In this document: positions 1-11,518 of the stretch, in pieces | Numbering within the stretch: position 1 is the first letter of the stretch | Layout: the number at the start of each line of letters is the position of its first letter | Assembly (NCBI GenBank): GCA_944472155.2 | Contig: OX235273.1 | Span: 31,965,204 to 32,029,203, forward strand | Direction of reading: 5' to 3' | Source: Trichobilharzia szidati | Taxonomy: Eukaryota > Platyhelminthes > Trematoda > Strigeidida > Schistosomatidae | DNA: 64,000 nt | Notes under the pieces: model-generated | What the model was told of the DNA's origin: nothing | Databases searched by the model: none | What the model saw: only the letters and a program-made list of their open reading frames with translations | Position numbers and translations under genes: made by a program

Positions 1-2
1 TA

Positions 3-278
3 ATTTACCTCGGTGTTGTTAAGAAGTTGGTGTTCCTTTGGCAGGGTCTTGCAGCACGGCGAGAGAAGCAAATGGATAGTAAGATTATTGCAGATATTAA
101 TAACGGACTGCAAGTAAGTAGGAAACACATTCCTTCTGATTTTCAGAGGAAATGTCGGTCGTTAGATGACCTTAACCATTGGAAAGCAACTGAGTGTAGA
201 CATTCCCTAATATATTTGGGTCCCATCCTACTCATGAACACTCTACCATGCCACCTGTACGCATCCAATGTTCAGTGA
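3..278 (+). pseudogene. CACTA/EnSpm (TNP2-type) transposase fragment, cut by window edge
   Basis: One open frame runs from the window start to a TGA at 276-278. It begins YLGVVKKLVFLWQ and goes on through SDFQRKCRSLDDLNHWKATE and then LIYLGPILLM. In TNP2-type transposases of metazoan CACTA elements, a 'GV.K.L...W' stretch is followed by '.F.R+.RSL..L..WKATE.R.FL.Y.GP..L...LP..LY'. That order and spacing are preserved here. The part after LPCHLY, where the family continues, ends in a stop and I could not follow it further. The expected Gln/Phe after WKATE is replaced (CRHSLIYLG). The piece is therefore read as a degenerate internal fragment of a transposase rather than a working gene. CACTA elements are known in schistosomes. 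Family assignment is from remembered motif order, not from a search; a domesticated host protein containing the same domain is the alternative. Confidence 0.6.
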
Positions 279-1590
279 TGATTGCTGTGGTCCCAATATT
301 TGGGGAATTATTTACCAGTACACTTGTTTTGCTGCCCGTCTCTCTCTCCTCTGTGACTCTCTTCTTCGTATTGAGGTGAAAATGTCTAATTCTAGTACTC
401 TTCATTGATTAATCAACTGAATAATTAATTCATTAACGCATTATTATCAAGCCTGCTGTCTAATTATTATCATTATTGTTCTTATTAAAATTTTTGAATG
501 AATGAATGAAAATTGTATTTAAAAGGTAGTTGTATTTCACGAATTCCCGTTCTCTGGCGTGAATTTCGCTCAGTACTTACCTACCGCACGACTAATTTCA
601 CCCACATACAATCTCTCTTCACTGCCTGGCTGACAAAATCCCGCCTTGATATTCTCACTCTCTTACTCATTCATTTACTCACTCAGTCCCTCCCTTACAT
701 AGCCACTTACTGATATTTGTCTCTCAAACTGTCTGACTGCCCGTGAAAATCACTCGCTGAAGACGTCTTCAACTAAACAGGCACCAACCTAATTCACGCA
801 GTCATTACTCAGTGAAATAAGTGCTCTATTAAAAATCTGGACATTTCATTACGTAGCTACTTGCATAATCACTTGCTTGCTGGCTGGCTGGCTTACTCAA
901 TTACTTTCTTTCTGACTTGATTACGTGCTTACGTGCTTACTGACTGACTGACCGCCTGCCTGACTACTGAATGGCTGACTGACCATTTGGATGGATGCTG
1001 GTTTATTTGGCCGAATATCTCAATCATATTTTCGTATACTTTAAATTCCATTCAGCAGAGATTTACGCCTCAATTCAACTGGCAGAAATCAACACGCAGC
1101 ATCATTCACTGCCTAGCTGACAAACTCCCTCCATGACTCACTCACTCATTTACTTACTCACTCCCTCCCTCCCTTACTTAGCCACTTACTGGCTTCCTCT
1201 CTCTCACACTGGCTGACTGCCCGCCTACTCGACTGACCAACAGCCTGACAAACTGTCTCACTGACTAAATGACCAACCGATGAAGCAACGAAGTATCTGG
1301 TTGAAACACAGAGGAATTTACACAAAATGGTTCAATGCTAATTTCGGTGAGCGGTAGGGGATGGGAGAATCAGAGGTTCGCTGATTGACAGACAGTTGAC
1401 TGAAAAAGAAGAAGTCTGAAAGGTGTGATTTGGATAATGCAAGTGTATTTATTATTAGTAAGTTGTACAGAGGATATCTAAAAGTACACATTGGCCGCCG
1501 TCTTCAAATCAATGATGACAGCGTTTTCTTCACGTTGGAAAGCTTGCATGAGTAATGGGGTGTTCTATTTAATTAATTATTGTCTCCTGA
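279..1590. other. Low-complexity intergenic DNA, no gene seen
   Basis: This stretch holds many short degenerate tetranucleotide runs: TGAA at 497-510, and CTGA/CTCA-type runs around 870-960 and 1130-1280. Several short ORFs occur (for example 513-713) but consist of low-complexity codons. No mobile-element or gene signature was recognised. Confidence 0.6.
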
Positions 1591-1598
1591 TTTAATGT

Positions 1599-2209
1599 TT
1601 AATGTCTTCGGCAGCCTTTACAGCAGCCTCCTGGACAATTTCCACCTCGGCATCCACGGCATCCACAACACCCTCCACGGCATTTGGGGCATCCACCAGG
1701 ACAGCCAGCACAACCACTGTTTGCTGCTGCTGCTGGTTCTGGAACTGGACCTGCAATAACTGAAATCACAAAACAACAAAACACCACAATTTAATACTCA
1801 GCCATTACTTGCTTCATACATTCACTCACCCACCCACTCACTCACTGACCCACTGACTCACTCTATCACCAACTCAGTCACTCCTTCATTCATTGTTTCA
1901 TCAACTAAGGTAGCATGTAATGACATCATTTCTACTGAGTGAATGTGTTATTTGTCTGTCTGCATTGTCTATCTCTTCTCTTATGTCAACGAGTGATCAT
2001 GGTCATGATGAGGTTGATGATGACGTGGAGTAGGAAGAGGAGCAGGAGCAGGAGGAGGAGGAGGAGACGCAGGAGGAATACTTACCTCCCATTTCGAATC
2101 CCAGTGATGCAACGAGTACAACTAAGACGAGCTGAAATGAAAATGCCCATCAGGAAGGCATGCAATGTTATACAACCAGAGTATTCCAACATACAGTGAA
2201 CATCTGCAT
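1599..2209 (-). CDS. Secreted Gly/Cys-rich small peptide, three exons
   Basis: Spliced minus-strand gene. Exon 1 coding is 2209-2195 (MQMFT, donor GTATGT). Exon 2 is the 46-base exon 2131-2086 (acceptor TTTCAG, donor GTAAGT). Exon 3 is 1759-1599 (acceptor TTTCAG, stop TAA). Phases agree (0, then 1), giving 73 residues. Residues 5-16 (TLVLVVLVASLG) form a signal-peptide hydrophobic core that exists only when exons 1 and 2 are joined. Cleavage probably falls near residue 23. The mature part is a short Pro/Ala linker followed by a Gly/Cys domain (residues 36-70) with 12 cysteines in GC, CC and CPGGC patterns, ending in basic GCRRH. An ATTAAA poly(A) signal overlaps the region just after the stop (1591-1596). 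The split short first exons resemble schistosome micro-exon or secreted gland genes. I do not recognise the family; a disulfide-rich secreted, eggshell or metal-binding peptide are all possible. No paralogue was seen in the window. Confidence 0.72.
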
Positions 2210-2270
2210 TGTCGTTTACTGTGAAGAACTGTTTACTGTCAACTTGAAGCTACCTACTCACATACACCGT

Positions 2271-2280
2271 GCTTTTTATA
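2271..2280 (-). promoter_or_regulatory. TATA box of the Gly/Cys-rich peptide gene
   Basis: On the minus strand the sequence reads TATAAAAAGC, about 62 bases upstream of the first ATG (2209). That places a start site near 2245 and a short leader. Spacing fits a TATA-driven tissue-specific secreted-protein gene. Upstream lie three copies of CTCGAAGT (see next entry). Confidence 0.65.
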
Positions 2281-2283
2281 CTC

Positions 2284-2331
2284 CTCGAAGTTAACCTCGA
2301 AGTCGAGCGAACCCGTGGTCACACTCGAAGT
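2284..2331. promoter_or_regulatory. Three CTCGAAGT repeats upstream of the TATA box
   Basis: The octamer CTCGAAGT occurs at 2284-2291, 2296-2303 and 2324-2331, within 60 bases upstream of the TATA box of the minus-strand gene. Three exact copies in 48 bases of otherwise non-repetitive sequence suggest a binding site, but no factor can be named. Confidence 0.35.
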
Positions 2332-2642
2332 CAGCTGATCAGTAATCAATCAGTGGAATCAACGAGTACGCGTAATGTGAAATGGTTTGATTGACATGCT
2401 CACTCGAACGATCGACCGCTCAATCGTTTGGAAGATCGATGACTTGTTCACCAGGTGGCTGAATCGCTCGCTCGCTTGCTCGCTCACTCGCCAGCCTGGC
2501 AATTCATTTTTCCCCTTCACCTATTCACCATGTGATGAACAAATAAGTCATCTTTGTATTTGTGGCTCAGTCCGTCATTGCATCTGGTTGGTTGGTTGGT
2601 TGATTGGTTGGTTCGTACGTCCGTTGGTTGATTAGTTCTTCA

Positions 2643-5600
2643 GCTCGTTGGTTATTCATTTAGTTAGTGGGCCGATGCATGCGTCTTAATCCCCATTTTG
2701 GAATAGTTTCAATTGATTGATTGACTCGCTGACTGACGTGGATAAATTGGAAAACACTTTGCATTCTGCAATTCTTAAATGCAAACTTTGCTTAGTCGCC
2801 GTCATTCGGTGGACAAAGTGAGATAGCTAGCTAGCTCGCTGTGTGAAAATTCTCAGCGAAATCTGGGAACGGACAGTCTTATTAATTCTAGTATAAATTG
2901 GATGCATTCCAGATCTGTGAATCAATCTCACATTCACACACACACGCACACGGATTGACTGCTCTATCGCTTCCTCCCTACACCTCACATTCATCCACAA
3001 GCTATTCACACACTCACCACATCCTTCCTATTCTCCGTCTCTCTTTCAAACTCTGTCTCCGCCTCTCTCCGTCACTCTCTCTCTACCTCCTTCTCCCTCT
3101 CTTGAATTCATCGTAGTTATGCGTCAACTTGTAAGCAATGAGGATGTACAATGAAGAGTCACATCGATGTGGAGAAATATTTCAGAAGATAATGTATGAG
3201 GATGATGAGTGAGTACAAGGAAGAACAGTTGAATTGATTGATTGACTGATTTGTTGTTTGATTGACGCAATGGGTGAAAGGCTTTTTGGATGAATAAAAT
3301 CGAAACATCATACATTCTTCTGCTGCAGCTGCATTTATACAAGGATGGTTCGTCCTGTCATAATAATGTAGTATAGTATTGCTGCTGGCTAATCAATGCC
3401 TGGCACCCCACAGTAAGTAAGCAAGTTAGTGAGTTAGTGATTCGAGGTCGTGCCATTCAGGATTCATTCTACGAAACCTAGTCAATTCGTCGTAGATAGA
3501 CTGGCTCAGTCAATGGCACATGAGGATAATGTATGGGCTGTGTGGTACTCGAAATGCAAATATCGCACGCCAACGTCAACGCCACTGCAATCGCCACCAC
3601 TACACTTACAAAAATTGCAGTAATTATAAAATTAATATTAATAGTCATTAGAACGATCTTCTTTCATGATCGTTTTGACATGCTCACTCAAACGATGATT
3701 CGCTCTCTCAATGTTTTTGTCGTCTTCTTTGTAATTGAACATATATAATTTTTTAGTTTCTGCTCTATTTCTAGATTGTCATATTATGTTGATTTTGTTT
3801 TATTTATGTTTGTCTGGATACATTTTGCTTTTACCTATTATACTTTATACGGAATATCCGCCACTGTCTTCATGATTCTTCTTCCTTTCACCGAAGAATC
3901 ATGTTTTTTGTTGTGTGTATCGATGCAATTTTATTGACATATTAGTAGATATATGGCACTTAGGTTTACAGGCATGTAATATCACTGTCTTGAGAGGGGA
4001 ATGCCGCTCAGTTTGTAAATTATCTGTACTATTATTCGAATAATGTGATAGGTACATGTCAATTTCTGTAATTCATTTAACACTTTACATAGACAACACA
4101 TGTATTCATATTTTTCCTCCATTTCGTATTTCTTTATGTTCTTTCCTGCATTACCAACTGCTCAGCCTCGTATTTCTTAATCGACTTAATTTTCTTTAGG
4201 AGCAATTATTCGCCAGTTGATTTTAACTCTTATGTATTTTTTATGCTAACAGTTTAGACTAGACAGGGACCAATCTCGTAACTGTCAGAACATCTTTGAT
4301 TTGTTTCACTTTCAAATGCTGTACAAGATCGATTTTAGGCATTTGTTTCCCACAGAACAAAGTAGTTACAAAGATTAATTAATTACTTCCCCCTCACAGC
4401 AAAATCATTGAAACCTAACCGTTACTCAGGATAGTTGAGAATATTGCACTCAGGTTTAAGATGATTCATTTGTTTCTAGGGGAAAATAACTCGTTCCTAC
4501 AAGATAACGCGGAGCTAGAGGTGCGTTTAACGTCATATGCATGAACAGCGTGTATGCCATCCATCACATCACTGAACTATGCAGTTACATGAGATTAGGA
4601 GTATTTTTCGATTCGGAAAATACTATCCTACTTCTGATGAACAGACTAGCAGTATTTCAAAACATTTCAATCCGCCGAGAATTCGCCTAGTGGTGAACAT
4701 ATGTGCATTATTCCACTGAGTATAAAGGTTCAAATTCATCTCCTCACAGAAAGCCTTTCCGGTACTTCTGTGCCAGCTTACAAAGATGTGATTCACTCTA
4801 ACACCTCCTTCTCTTCTATGTAAATGTCCCTCAAGGTAAGTACAATCAAAAATATTTCATCACATCTCATTTCATTAGTATTCCCTGGAATTTAAATAAG
4901 GCATAAAGTGTAATTTGTTCTTGTTTGCCAAAGGCCTAGAAGGAGTAAGCATCCTTCTCACTATAATATCATTGGCTATAAACTAAGTAATCGTCAGTTT
5001 TAGGCGCATACATAACTGAATTGATTATGTGTAACATTGTATCATACAATAAAAAACGGAAATAATCCCTTGTTCAAATGTTCTAGTACAATACTTGAGT
5101 GAATCAAATGAACAGGACTTAGTTGATAAGAACAACATTTTCTCTGAATTCTCTTGCATAATCTTCAGAACTCAATACATAACGACATAGGTGTATGCAT
5201 ATTCCAGTGATTAACTTTGTGAGTGACTTCTAATTACTAATGTATACGAGTAATAGATTGTTTCAATTTCTAACGTTTTGTGTTGGCCTTCAGAGACATT
5301 CTAAATTAGGCATTGGATATTTGAACTAAAAGGAAGCCAAACGATTGTGATACACTACCCTAGAAACAGCTAAACCTTTCGTCTACCAAACATCTTCGAT
5401 CTTAGTTGACCTACAGTAATTAAGGGAGAATAGTCGAGAAGAAAGAAGTCACCTAGTGAAATCGGAATAATTTGAATCAAACTATTAACTATCGATTTTT
5501 GTCACACATTCAACGCCACAGATGTTGTAGGATAATCTCTTTTTGAAACCTGTGCACCTAATGTTCAGGTCCAATGAATCCCACTCAGTTACTCTCATCA

Positions 5601-7920
5601 TGATATTCCATATTAGATACGTTTATTTGGAATATGAAGTGGCACCTTGCAACATGTGCTGACTGACTATGAATAGATGGTGCTACTGGAGAACGTGGCA
5701 GGTTGAAAACCTCTAGTGACGATCTAGATGTTTAAGTCAATATAGTTACTGTAATCTAAACAGTGAATGGTCATTGAACCAGGTTTGATGGTTAGATTAT
5801 GAGACGTGACTTAGGTATTATCGACAGCTCACAGATGTTGTTGTTTTCATTTCTAGTCTAGACAGTTACAACTCACATCCGTATTATTGCATATCCCATA
5901 TGTATTATTGCACACAAGGAAAGTGAATCACTCATCTTCTTTTATATGAGAACCATACTCTACTGGCTAACCGCTCGGGTAAGTTATTATGCCCTACTGA
6001 CATTCACATCTCTTCCTTTCCCTTCTTTCCGTTATTTCATGTGCACGTGATTTGTCTCAATTACGCAAGTTTCTAGTAATTTTCGATTTGTGGATTAAAC
6101 TAACCCGTGTAAATGTGAAACCATTTCTACTTATTCATATCAGATATCTCAATTATAATGAGCGGAGATCTCCTTTCGTTCTCTACTACGGTGGAAATCA
6201 CTGAATTATATTGTCAATGAATCATCGGTTATACACAGTATCAGATAATTTCTCATACACATAGGTGACTGTTTCATGGCTAAGACTAAATCCACAAAAC
6301 TATTTTCCTACATTTGCACGATGCATAAACCAATACAAAATAACCATAAACTCAGTATAATAATTGTCATGTAGTCATTTATATATCAACGAAATCTCCA
6401 CAGATCCAGAATTACACTCAAGTTTGCGGAAACACACATGCAATTGAATGTAAGTTGAGGTGACCAACTTCCATTAATACTCATTGGTTTCTTCACAACT
6501 CCGTAAAAACTCGACCGTCGTTCTGAGTATCACTCCTTAATAGTCTAAAAGTCAAATACTGTCAATCTAGAATGCAGTCTGGCAGTCGACACTAATCGTT
6601 CAAACCAACTCTTTTTGCCCAGCAATTGCTTGTTATGTTTCGTTTATACATGTACATTATAAATATGTGGTGGATAATGAGTAAACAAATGCGATCCTCA
6701 CAAAGCATTTAACTAACTAACTGTGATGTAGAATTTGGGATGTCAGCCAATATTTGTAGCCAACTGCCACGTGCACAAACATTACGCCACTGCAGTGTAC
6801 TGATCTACAATGCACCTAGTCATTCTGGCAAAGAATTGGTCATCATGTGCACATGATGGAGGACTTCTTCACGATTTCAACAGTAAACGCAGTCTGCACC
6901 TGCTTGTTTTCCGTGCACCTTTAGTCAAGATTAAAATTTAGCTATATAATAGAAAATGGACATGGTTCTCTACTGATGCTACCATGCGGATGTCAAAAGT
7001 TCACTGAGAGTTTTATGAATTTCTACATCTTCAGAAGATATGTCAACAGTTTTTTGGTGTTGTGTAAAAGTCAGTAAACTACTTATAAGCGTAATAGTTT
7101 CTAGTAGTAAATAGGTTCATGCAAAAAATACGCTGAAGTTTGAATTTTTCGTTTATATTTTAAAATACTTGAAACCAGTCAGCTTTAACCAAAAATCCAG
7201 GAATAATTTACCATCTGATCTCTAGTTTGAATCCAGAGAAGACAATTGTTGATGGTAGTCTGACTTCAGCCTGTGTAAAATGCTTTTCGTGATGTGCTGG
7301 CCATGTTTCTGACCCATACGGAGTGATTGTCTGAAAACTAATGTTCAACATTCGAATTTTGTGTTTCATGCTGCGGAGCGGGGGAGATTTTCAAACTGAT
7401 TTCGTAGTGGTCATTGTTTTTCAAAGATCCACTAATTCGGTCTCCCACTGAGCCTAATTTCACATATGTCGAGTCATTCTTATTGTTCATTTGGAAAATG
7501 GTTGGTTGATGCTCATCAACCTGTATGGGAAGATGTATGCGTGCATTGACTTCGTGACATTTTTGATTTCATCGATAGCACACAAATTTGAACGCTGTTA
7601 ACTAAACTATGAAGTCACTGTACACTGCATCACGCTGCACTAACGTTCAAAGTATGGGAAATATATGTTTCATATGAGAGTGTGTAAATGGAAACAAGTT
7701 AAACTTTGGAATACCAAAGCGTATTTGAAAGGACTATTGAACAGATGTACTCATCAAGTACAATTCAATTTCAGTGACACCGAAAGAAACCTCGGTATTG
7801 GTCCATTATAGTCCGATATTCATAGTTTTCAACTGCATACAAGTTACACGGACGACACATTGTCATTTGGAAAAATGAATGTGGCGTACGTCAGTTGTTA
7901 CTGTTAGTTAATAGCCTTGG
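2643..7920 (+). repeat. Segmental duplication D1, copy 1 (5.28 kb)
   Basis: This segment is repeated almost base for base at 13774-19050, offset 11,131 falling to 11,130 after a one-base indel, with scattered substitutions. No conserved protein-coding gene was recognised inside. The short ORFs at 2898-3116, 3342-3124 and 3533-3748 are low-complexity or lack recognisable domains, although they are retained in both copies. The left edge carries a GC microhomology with the tandem junction of copy 2. The right edge falls inside the dispersed R3 repeat, which suggests ectopic recombination there. Confidence 0.93.
4721..4835 (+). other. Candidate TATA box plus short first exon (three copies in window)
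   Basis: TATAAAGG at 4721-4728 is followed about 100 bases later by an ATG (4824) reading MSLK directly into a consensus donor GTAAGT (4836). An earlier ATG at 4818 is followed at once by a stop. The same block recurs near 13490-13610 and 15850-15970, where the box reads TATATAGG. A TATA-leader-ATG-donor order resembles the two secreted-peptide loci in this window. However, MSLK alone is not a signal peptide and no convincing next exon was found; joining to the AG at about 4879 gives a stop after a few codons. A chance arrangement is quite possible. Confidence 0.2.
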
Positions 7921-8580
7921 TCTGAGAACTCTTAAGTAGATAGCAGCTTATGAAACAGTTGAGTTTCTGCTGAACAAAAGGAAATTTGGTCTAATCCCTG
8001 CCCACTCGATCTGAAGCATCTTTTGCCCTGACGCTCTAGAGATGAGGAACTATGCCTTCTGAAATAAGTCTCCATTCAAGCTGGATACCCACTCAGATTC
8101 CCTGACAAGAAAGCCGAAGGAAAGTCCCAGAGAAGTGAGACCTTAATTGTTCCAAGGAAGAAACTTTAAGTGGACCATGATTTCAAGTGAAACTCAATCT
8201 GCGATATTCTTAGCAGGAGGATTTCATCATCTTTGATGAAAACATACTCCGTGGAAAAAGTGTGAGGGTTCAGACGTTTCTACTACGTGGCAGTAAACCT
8301 CTCGTTTTCTATCAAGTAGACTTTTCATTGTCTCTTTGATGTCCAACTCTTTACCAGTCTTTTAATTCTTTACAACTCTTACCTAATACCAAACTTGCCT
8401 GCATTTCTAAGTGCATTCAGATTACAACTTATTCATTGAACTACGCATCTCACGCAAGTGTGAAACTCTTATTCAACTCCACTTATGCGTTGAATAATAC
8501 CAGGAACCTTTCTCACGCATATTGTGACCTATTGTACGATCAGTCATTTCTCACGACTGTGAGCCGACTTTATTGTGTTA
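7740..8580. repeat. Dispersed repeat R3, copy 1 (diverged)
   Basis: About 0.8 kb that is recognisably the same as 18870-19640 and 31440-32200. All three share blocks such as CCTCTCGTTT near 8298, 19430 and 31989 and the 'fits Lys/Ser-poor' non-coding character: many indels and no long frame. Copy 1 is the most diverged after 7920. The repeat has no protein signature. At 31 kb it abuts a PLE fragment, so it may be the untranslated part of a PLE. Confidence 0.6.
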
Positions 8581-8824
8581 AAAATGTATAAATATCATGT
8601 GTAGTTTTCCTAATAAATGTACAGTATTTTACATTGACAGGCCAGCTCTTGTCTTTTGATATTTGCGTGGCTCAGTGAATCGGAAGGTACAACGGACAAA
8701 TAGGCGTATTAACGTACCAGTCGAGTTCACCACCGTCATACAAATTAGCAGCTCAGGAGGTATAACAAGTAGGCAGGTATGAAGTCCATCCTGAAACAGA
8801 CTGATTTATATTTCTCAGTTGGGC

Positions 8825-9020
8825 TTCGGACAGCGTTACAGTGGCTGAGTGGTCAACAAGATCGCTTTATGACCAAAAATTCGTGGCTACAAACTCAAGT
8901 GGGCGCGCACTGCTAAAATGTCTCAGACTGGCACAAAACAATTGCCCGGGGATTCCAGACATCCCAATGGTTGTCTAACTAGTGTCAACTTGTGTTCAAA
9001 CCTGTTATATCAGACTGTCA
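8825..9020 (+). mobile_element. tRNA-derived SINE with degenerate hammerhead core
   Basis: A perfect Pol III A-box TGGCTGAGTGG lies at 8842-8852. A decayed B-box region follows near 8884-8898 (GGCTACAAACTCAAG where GGTTCGAATCC is expected). About 15 bases later comes a segment matching the layout of a hammerhead ribozyme as carried by schistosome Sm-alpha-type SINEs: CTAAAATGTC, ACTGGCAC, AAAAC at 8912-8939, standing where CTGAGGAG, stem II and GAAAC are expected. Core positions are mutated, so the ribozyme should be inactive. The body continues to about 9020 without a clear poly(A) tail. Confidence 0.55.
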
Positions 9021-9900
9021 TATATTCATATTTGTAGATAATTTTAATAGAATATTTCTGTGGAGCTGAGTCATCTGCGTTCACCAAGTGCTTGAGAAGT
9101 GAACTGGTTTTCGACTTGCATTACCCTCTTGATTCCCAAGCTGGATAATGTTCGGATATGCGTTTGGGACATGTTTGCTTTTGGGAGGCAATTATAACTA
9201 GCTTTGAAGGAGTAAGTGAACTTCTAATTATGCACTGAAGTGGCCCAAAACGAATGCTTGAATTTCTCAGCTATCCGAATAAGGCGTTCCTCAGAATCTC
9301 AATTAAAGTATTACCTTTATAACCATCATTCATAAACAGCGATTTCTTTAGCGCCTCTTATATTCTTTCAGATTTCTGCTTAACTTTGCTGTACTTCTCG
9401 ATGCATCTTGTAGGATATCCATTTTATGAGAAGAAGAAATCGAGTTACAAAGATCGACTGAGAAGTTTCACCGGGGGCTTAAAACTCACCACACACTGAT
9501 GTAATCGCATCGCACTAACCGCCCCCCCACCAAATCAAAATAACAAACGTAATTCCCAAACCGAATATATATTTCTGAAAATGACACAATCTTTCCAAGT
9601 TCGACTTCACTAGAGTTAACTTGGAAGACAGGAATTTATTCAGAGAAGGTGTCGTCAGGACCTAACAAATTTACTTGACGTCCTTATGAATGAATGCTAT
9701 CCGCAATAACTTTCTTCACTACTTACTATTAATCAGTAGTATGAACCGTTCTTCATGAATCCACGTGAAGTTGAAGGGTTCCGAAGTGATCAGGGAATTT
9801 AAGAGTAGGGGTCAAAAGAAGTGGTCCTACTTTTATACGAGAAAATTAAGGCTCGCAGGTAAATATCGATCCCTGAAAGTCGGAAGATGAAGTATAAGAT
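9021..9900. other. Unassigned DNA between SINE and PLE terminus
   Basis: No open frame longer than 60 codons and no recognised motif. A short C-run lies at 9521-9528. The right part may belong to the decayed PLE whose terminus follows. Confidence 0.5.
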
Positions 9901-9904
9901 GAAG

Positions 9905-10066
9905 TATAACTTGATATGATTATGAGCAATAGTTTGTGCTCGAAACGTCATCAGTAAATATTACTGTATAACACTGTGAGACTCTATCAAAAATAAAAAT
10001 TTACCCATAATGGAATTACACTCTACCACAGTGCCCAAGTTTTATTCTTATATCAACACCACTCGA
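9905..10066 (+). mobile_element. PLE terminal sequence (solo 3' end)
   Basis: Shares its full order with the ends of the PLE copies at 58920-59054 and, inverted, 60556-60707: GATATGATTATGAG, hairpin arms GAGCA (9924-9928) and TGCTC (9937-9941), GAAACGTC, CAGTAAATATTACTG, a region ending CCATAATGGAATTAC, then ACAGTGCCCAAGTTTTA. It is read as the 3' terminus of a PLE whose coding part is lost or unrecognisable. Confidence 0.65.
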
Positions 10067-10079
10067 GTTTTCATCACAC

Positions 10080-11518
10080 AATAATCACCTTTATACTAAG
10101 CTGTATCAGTTTTCGGATGTAGATTTTGTACATCATTTATCTATGGACTGTACAAGATTTAGTGAACGATTAAGGTTTTACAATGGAATTTACACCAGAT
10201 TAAACCAGATTAGTTATCTCCTTGGTGAGGATAGTTAAGTAAGTGGCATAGAAATATCAATTTCATACTTAGTATCAAGCACTAGATGTGGATCTAGTCA
10301 TATTGTAGGTGTATTGCACCCATGTCGATCTTCTGAGTGGCGTGATGAAGTAGACGAATGATTGCCCCAAACCGCCAACTCCAACTTGGAGGGGAGCGTT
10401 GACAACCACTCACAAATCATCCACTTAGCTGCCAAGGGGATAAATCACGTTGCATTTGTCCAATGTGAAGTTAATTTTGAATGCCCGTGATTAATGGTTG
10501 ACTGGAGTGTGGTGTGATGAGGTAAACAATTGGTCGGTTGACATTACGCTGAGCCGATGTTGACGATGATGACTGATCATTATAATATACACTTTTATAG
10601 GTGTAATAGTAACAGAGACCTTTCTACTTAGTCATTTAAGTAATTATCAGTTATATTCTCCAGCACTACTGTTTTCTTATCTGAAGCGAGGCATACAACA
10701 TTTTATGTTATAAGTCAAGGTGTATGCTAGAGGAACTGTCGATGAACATCTTGACAACATAAAGGTAACTCGACAATCCACTCAGCATGGAACGAGTATC
10801 TTTTGGTTATGCTAAATGTCAATATACGTTTTCTTTACTCTAAGGAATGATACGCATTTGCTAAGAGTCGAACACACTCAAGTTGGGTGAAATTTGAGGG
10901 ATTAGACTAACGCCTAATCCTATTCCCCACAACCACCTTTGCCTCAGTATGCTTCAGTTTTTCATGTCTAGTATGCCACCTGAACACAATTAGACTTGAG
11001 AATATGATCAACATATTTCTATCTTGATGTCCTGTCAACTAATAAACATTGGGGTTCATTGCTTTAATTGATTTCAATCTATTAAGGGGGAAATCGAATA
11101 TTCATAAGCAGTATATCCATACATGTGATATTTTTCAGCGCTAAATGTTTATCTGACACTAATGGCTACACAGTATTAATGTTCATACTGCCAATCGACG
11201 CCTATATACGAGATGAGCAAATGAAACACGCGTAGGATGTGTCGATAAGGGCATAGTTGTTGATCAAGGTCAAGCATATCACCCAAAAGCAATGCCTATG
11301 AATTCCTGTTCCGTCAGCTTTCTTCCCAGAAATGAGTATCACGGGAGTGTAATCTGATTATCTTGTCAGCTGCCATATCAATAAGTCATAAATATTAATG
11401 ATAGAAATTATTTACCGTCACAGATAATCACCAAACTCATTCGAATTATTATCAGTAAAAAGTTTGAGCATTGTGGATTAGATCAAATAAAGTATAAAAC
11501 AGTTAGTCCCTTTTATAA
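10080..11518. other. Unassigned AT-rich DNA
   Basis: No ORF above 60 codons, no tRNA-like box pair and no repeat shared with the rest of the window that I could see. Confidence 0.5.

Noticed and set aside
2898..3116. 72-codon Ser/His/Thr-rich ORF, conserved at 14029-14247
   Set aside because: Conserved only because it lies in the D1 duplication. The peptide is low-complexity CA/CT repeat translation with no initiation or splice context.
9920..9950. A complete hammerhead ribozyme at PLE ends
   Set aside because: The stem II-like hairpin, GAAAC and GTC are present, but the CTGATGA strand is not; positions equivalent to the essential C and G differ. Kept only as a hammerhead-like finding.
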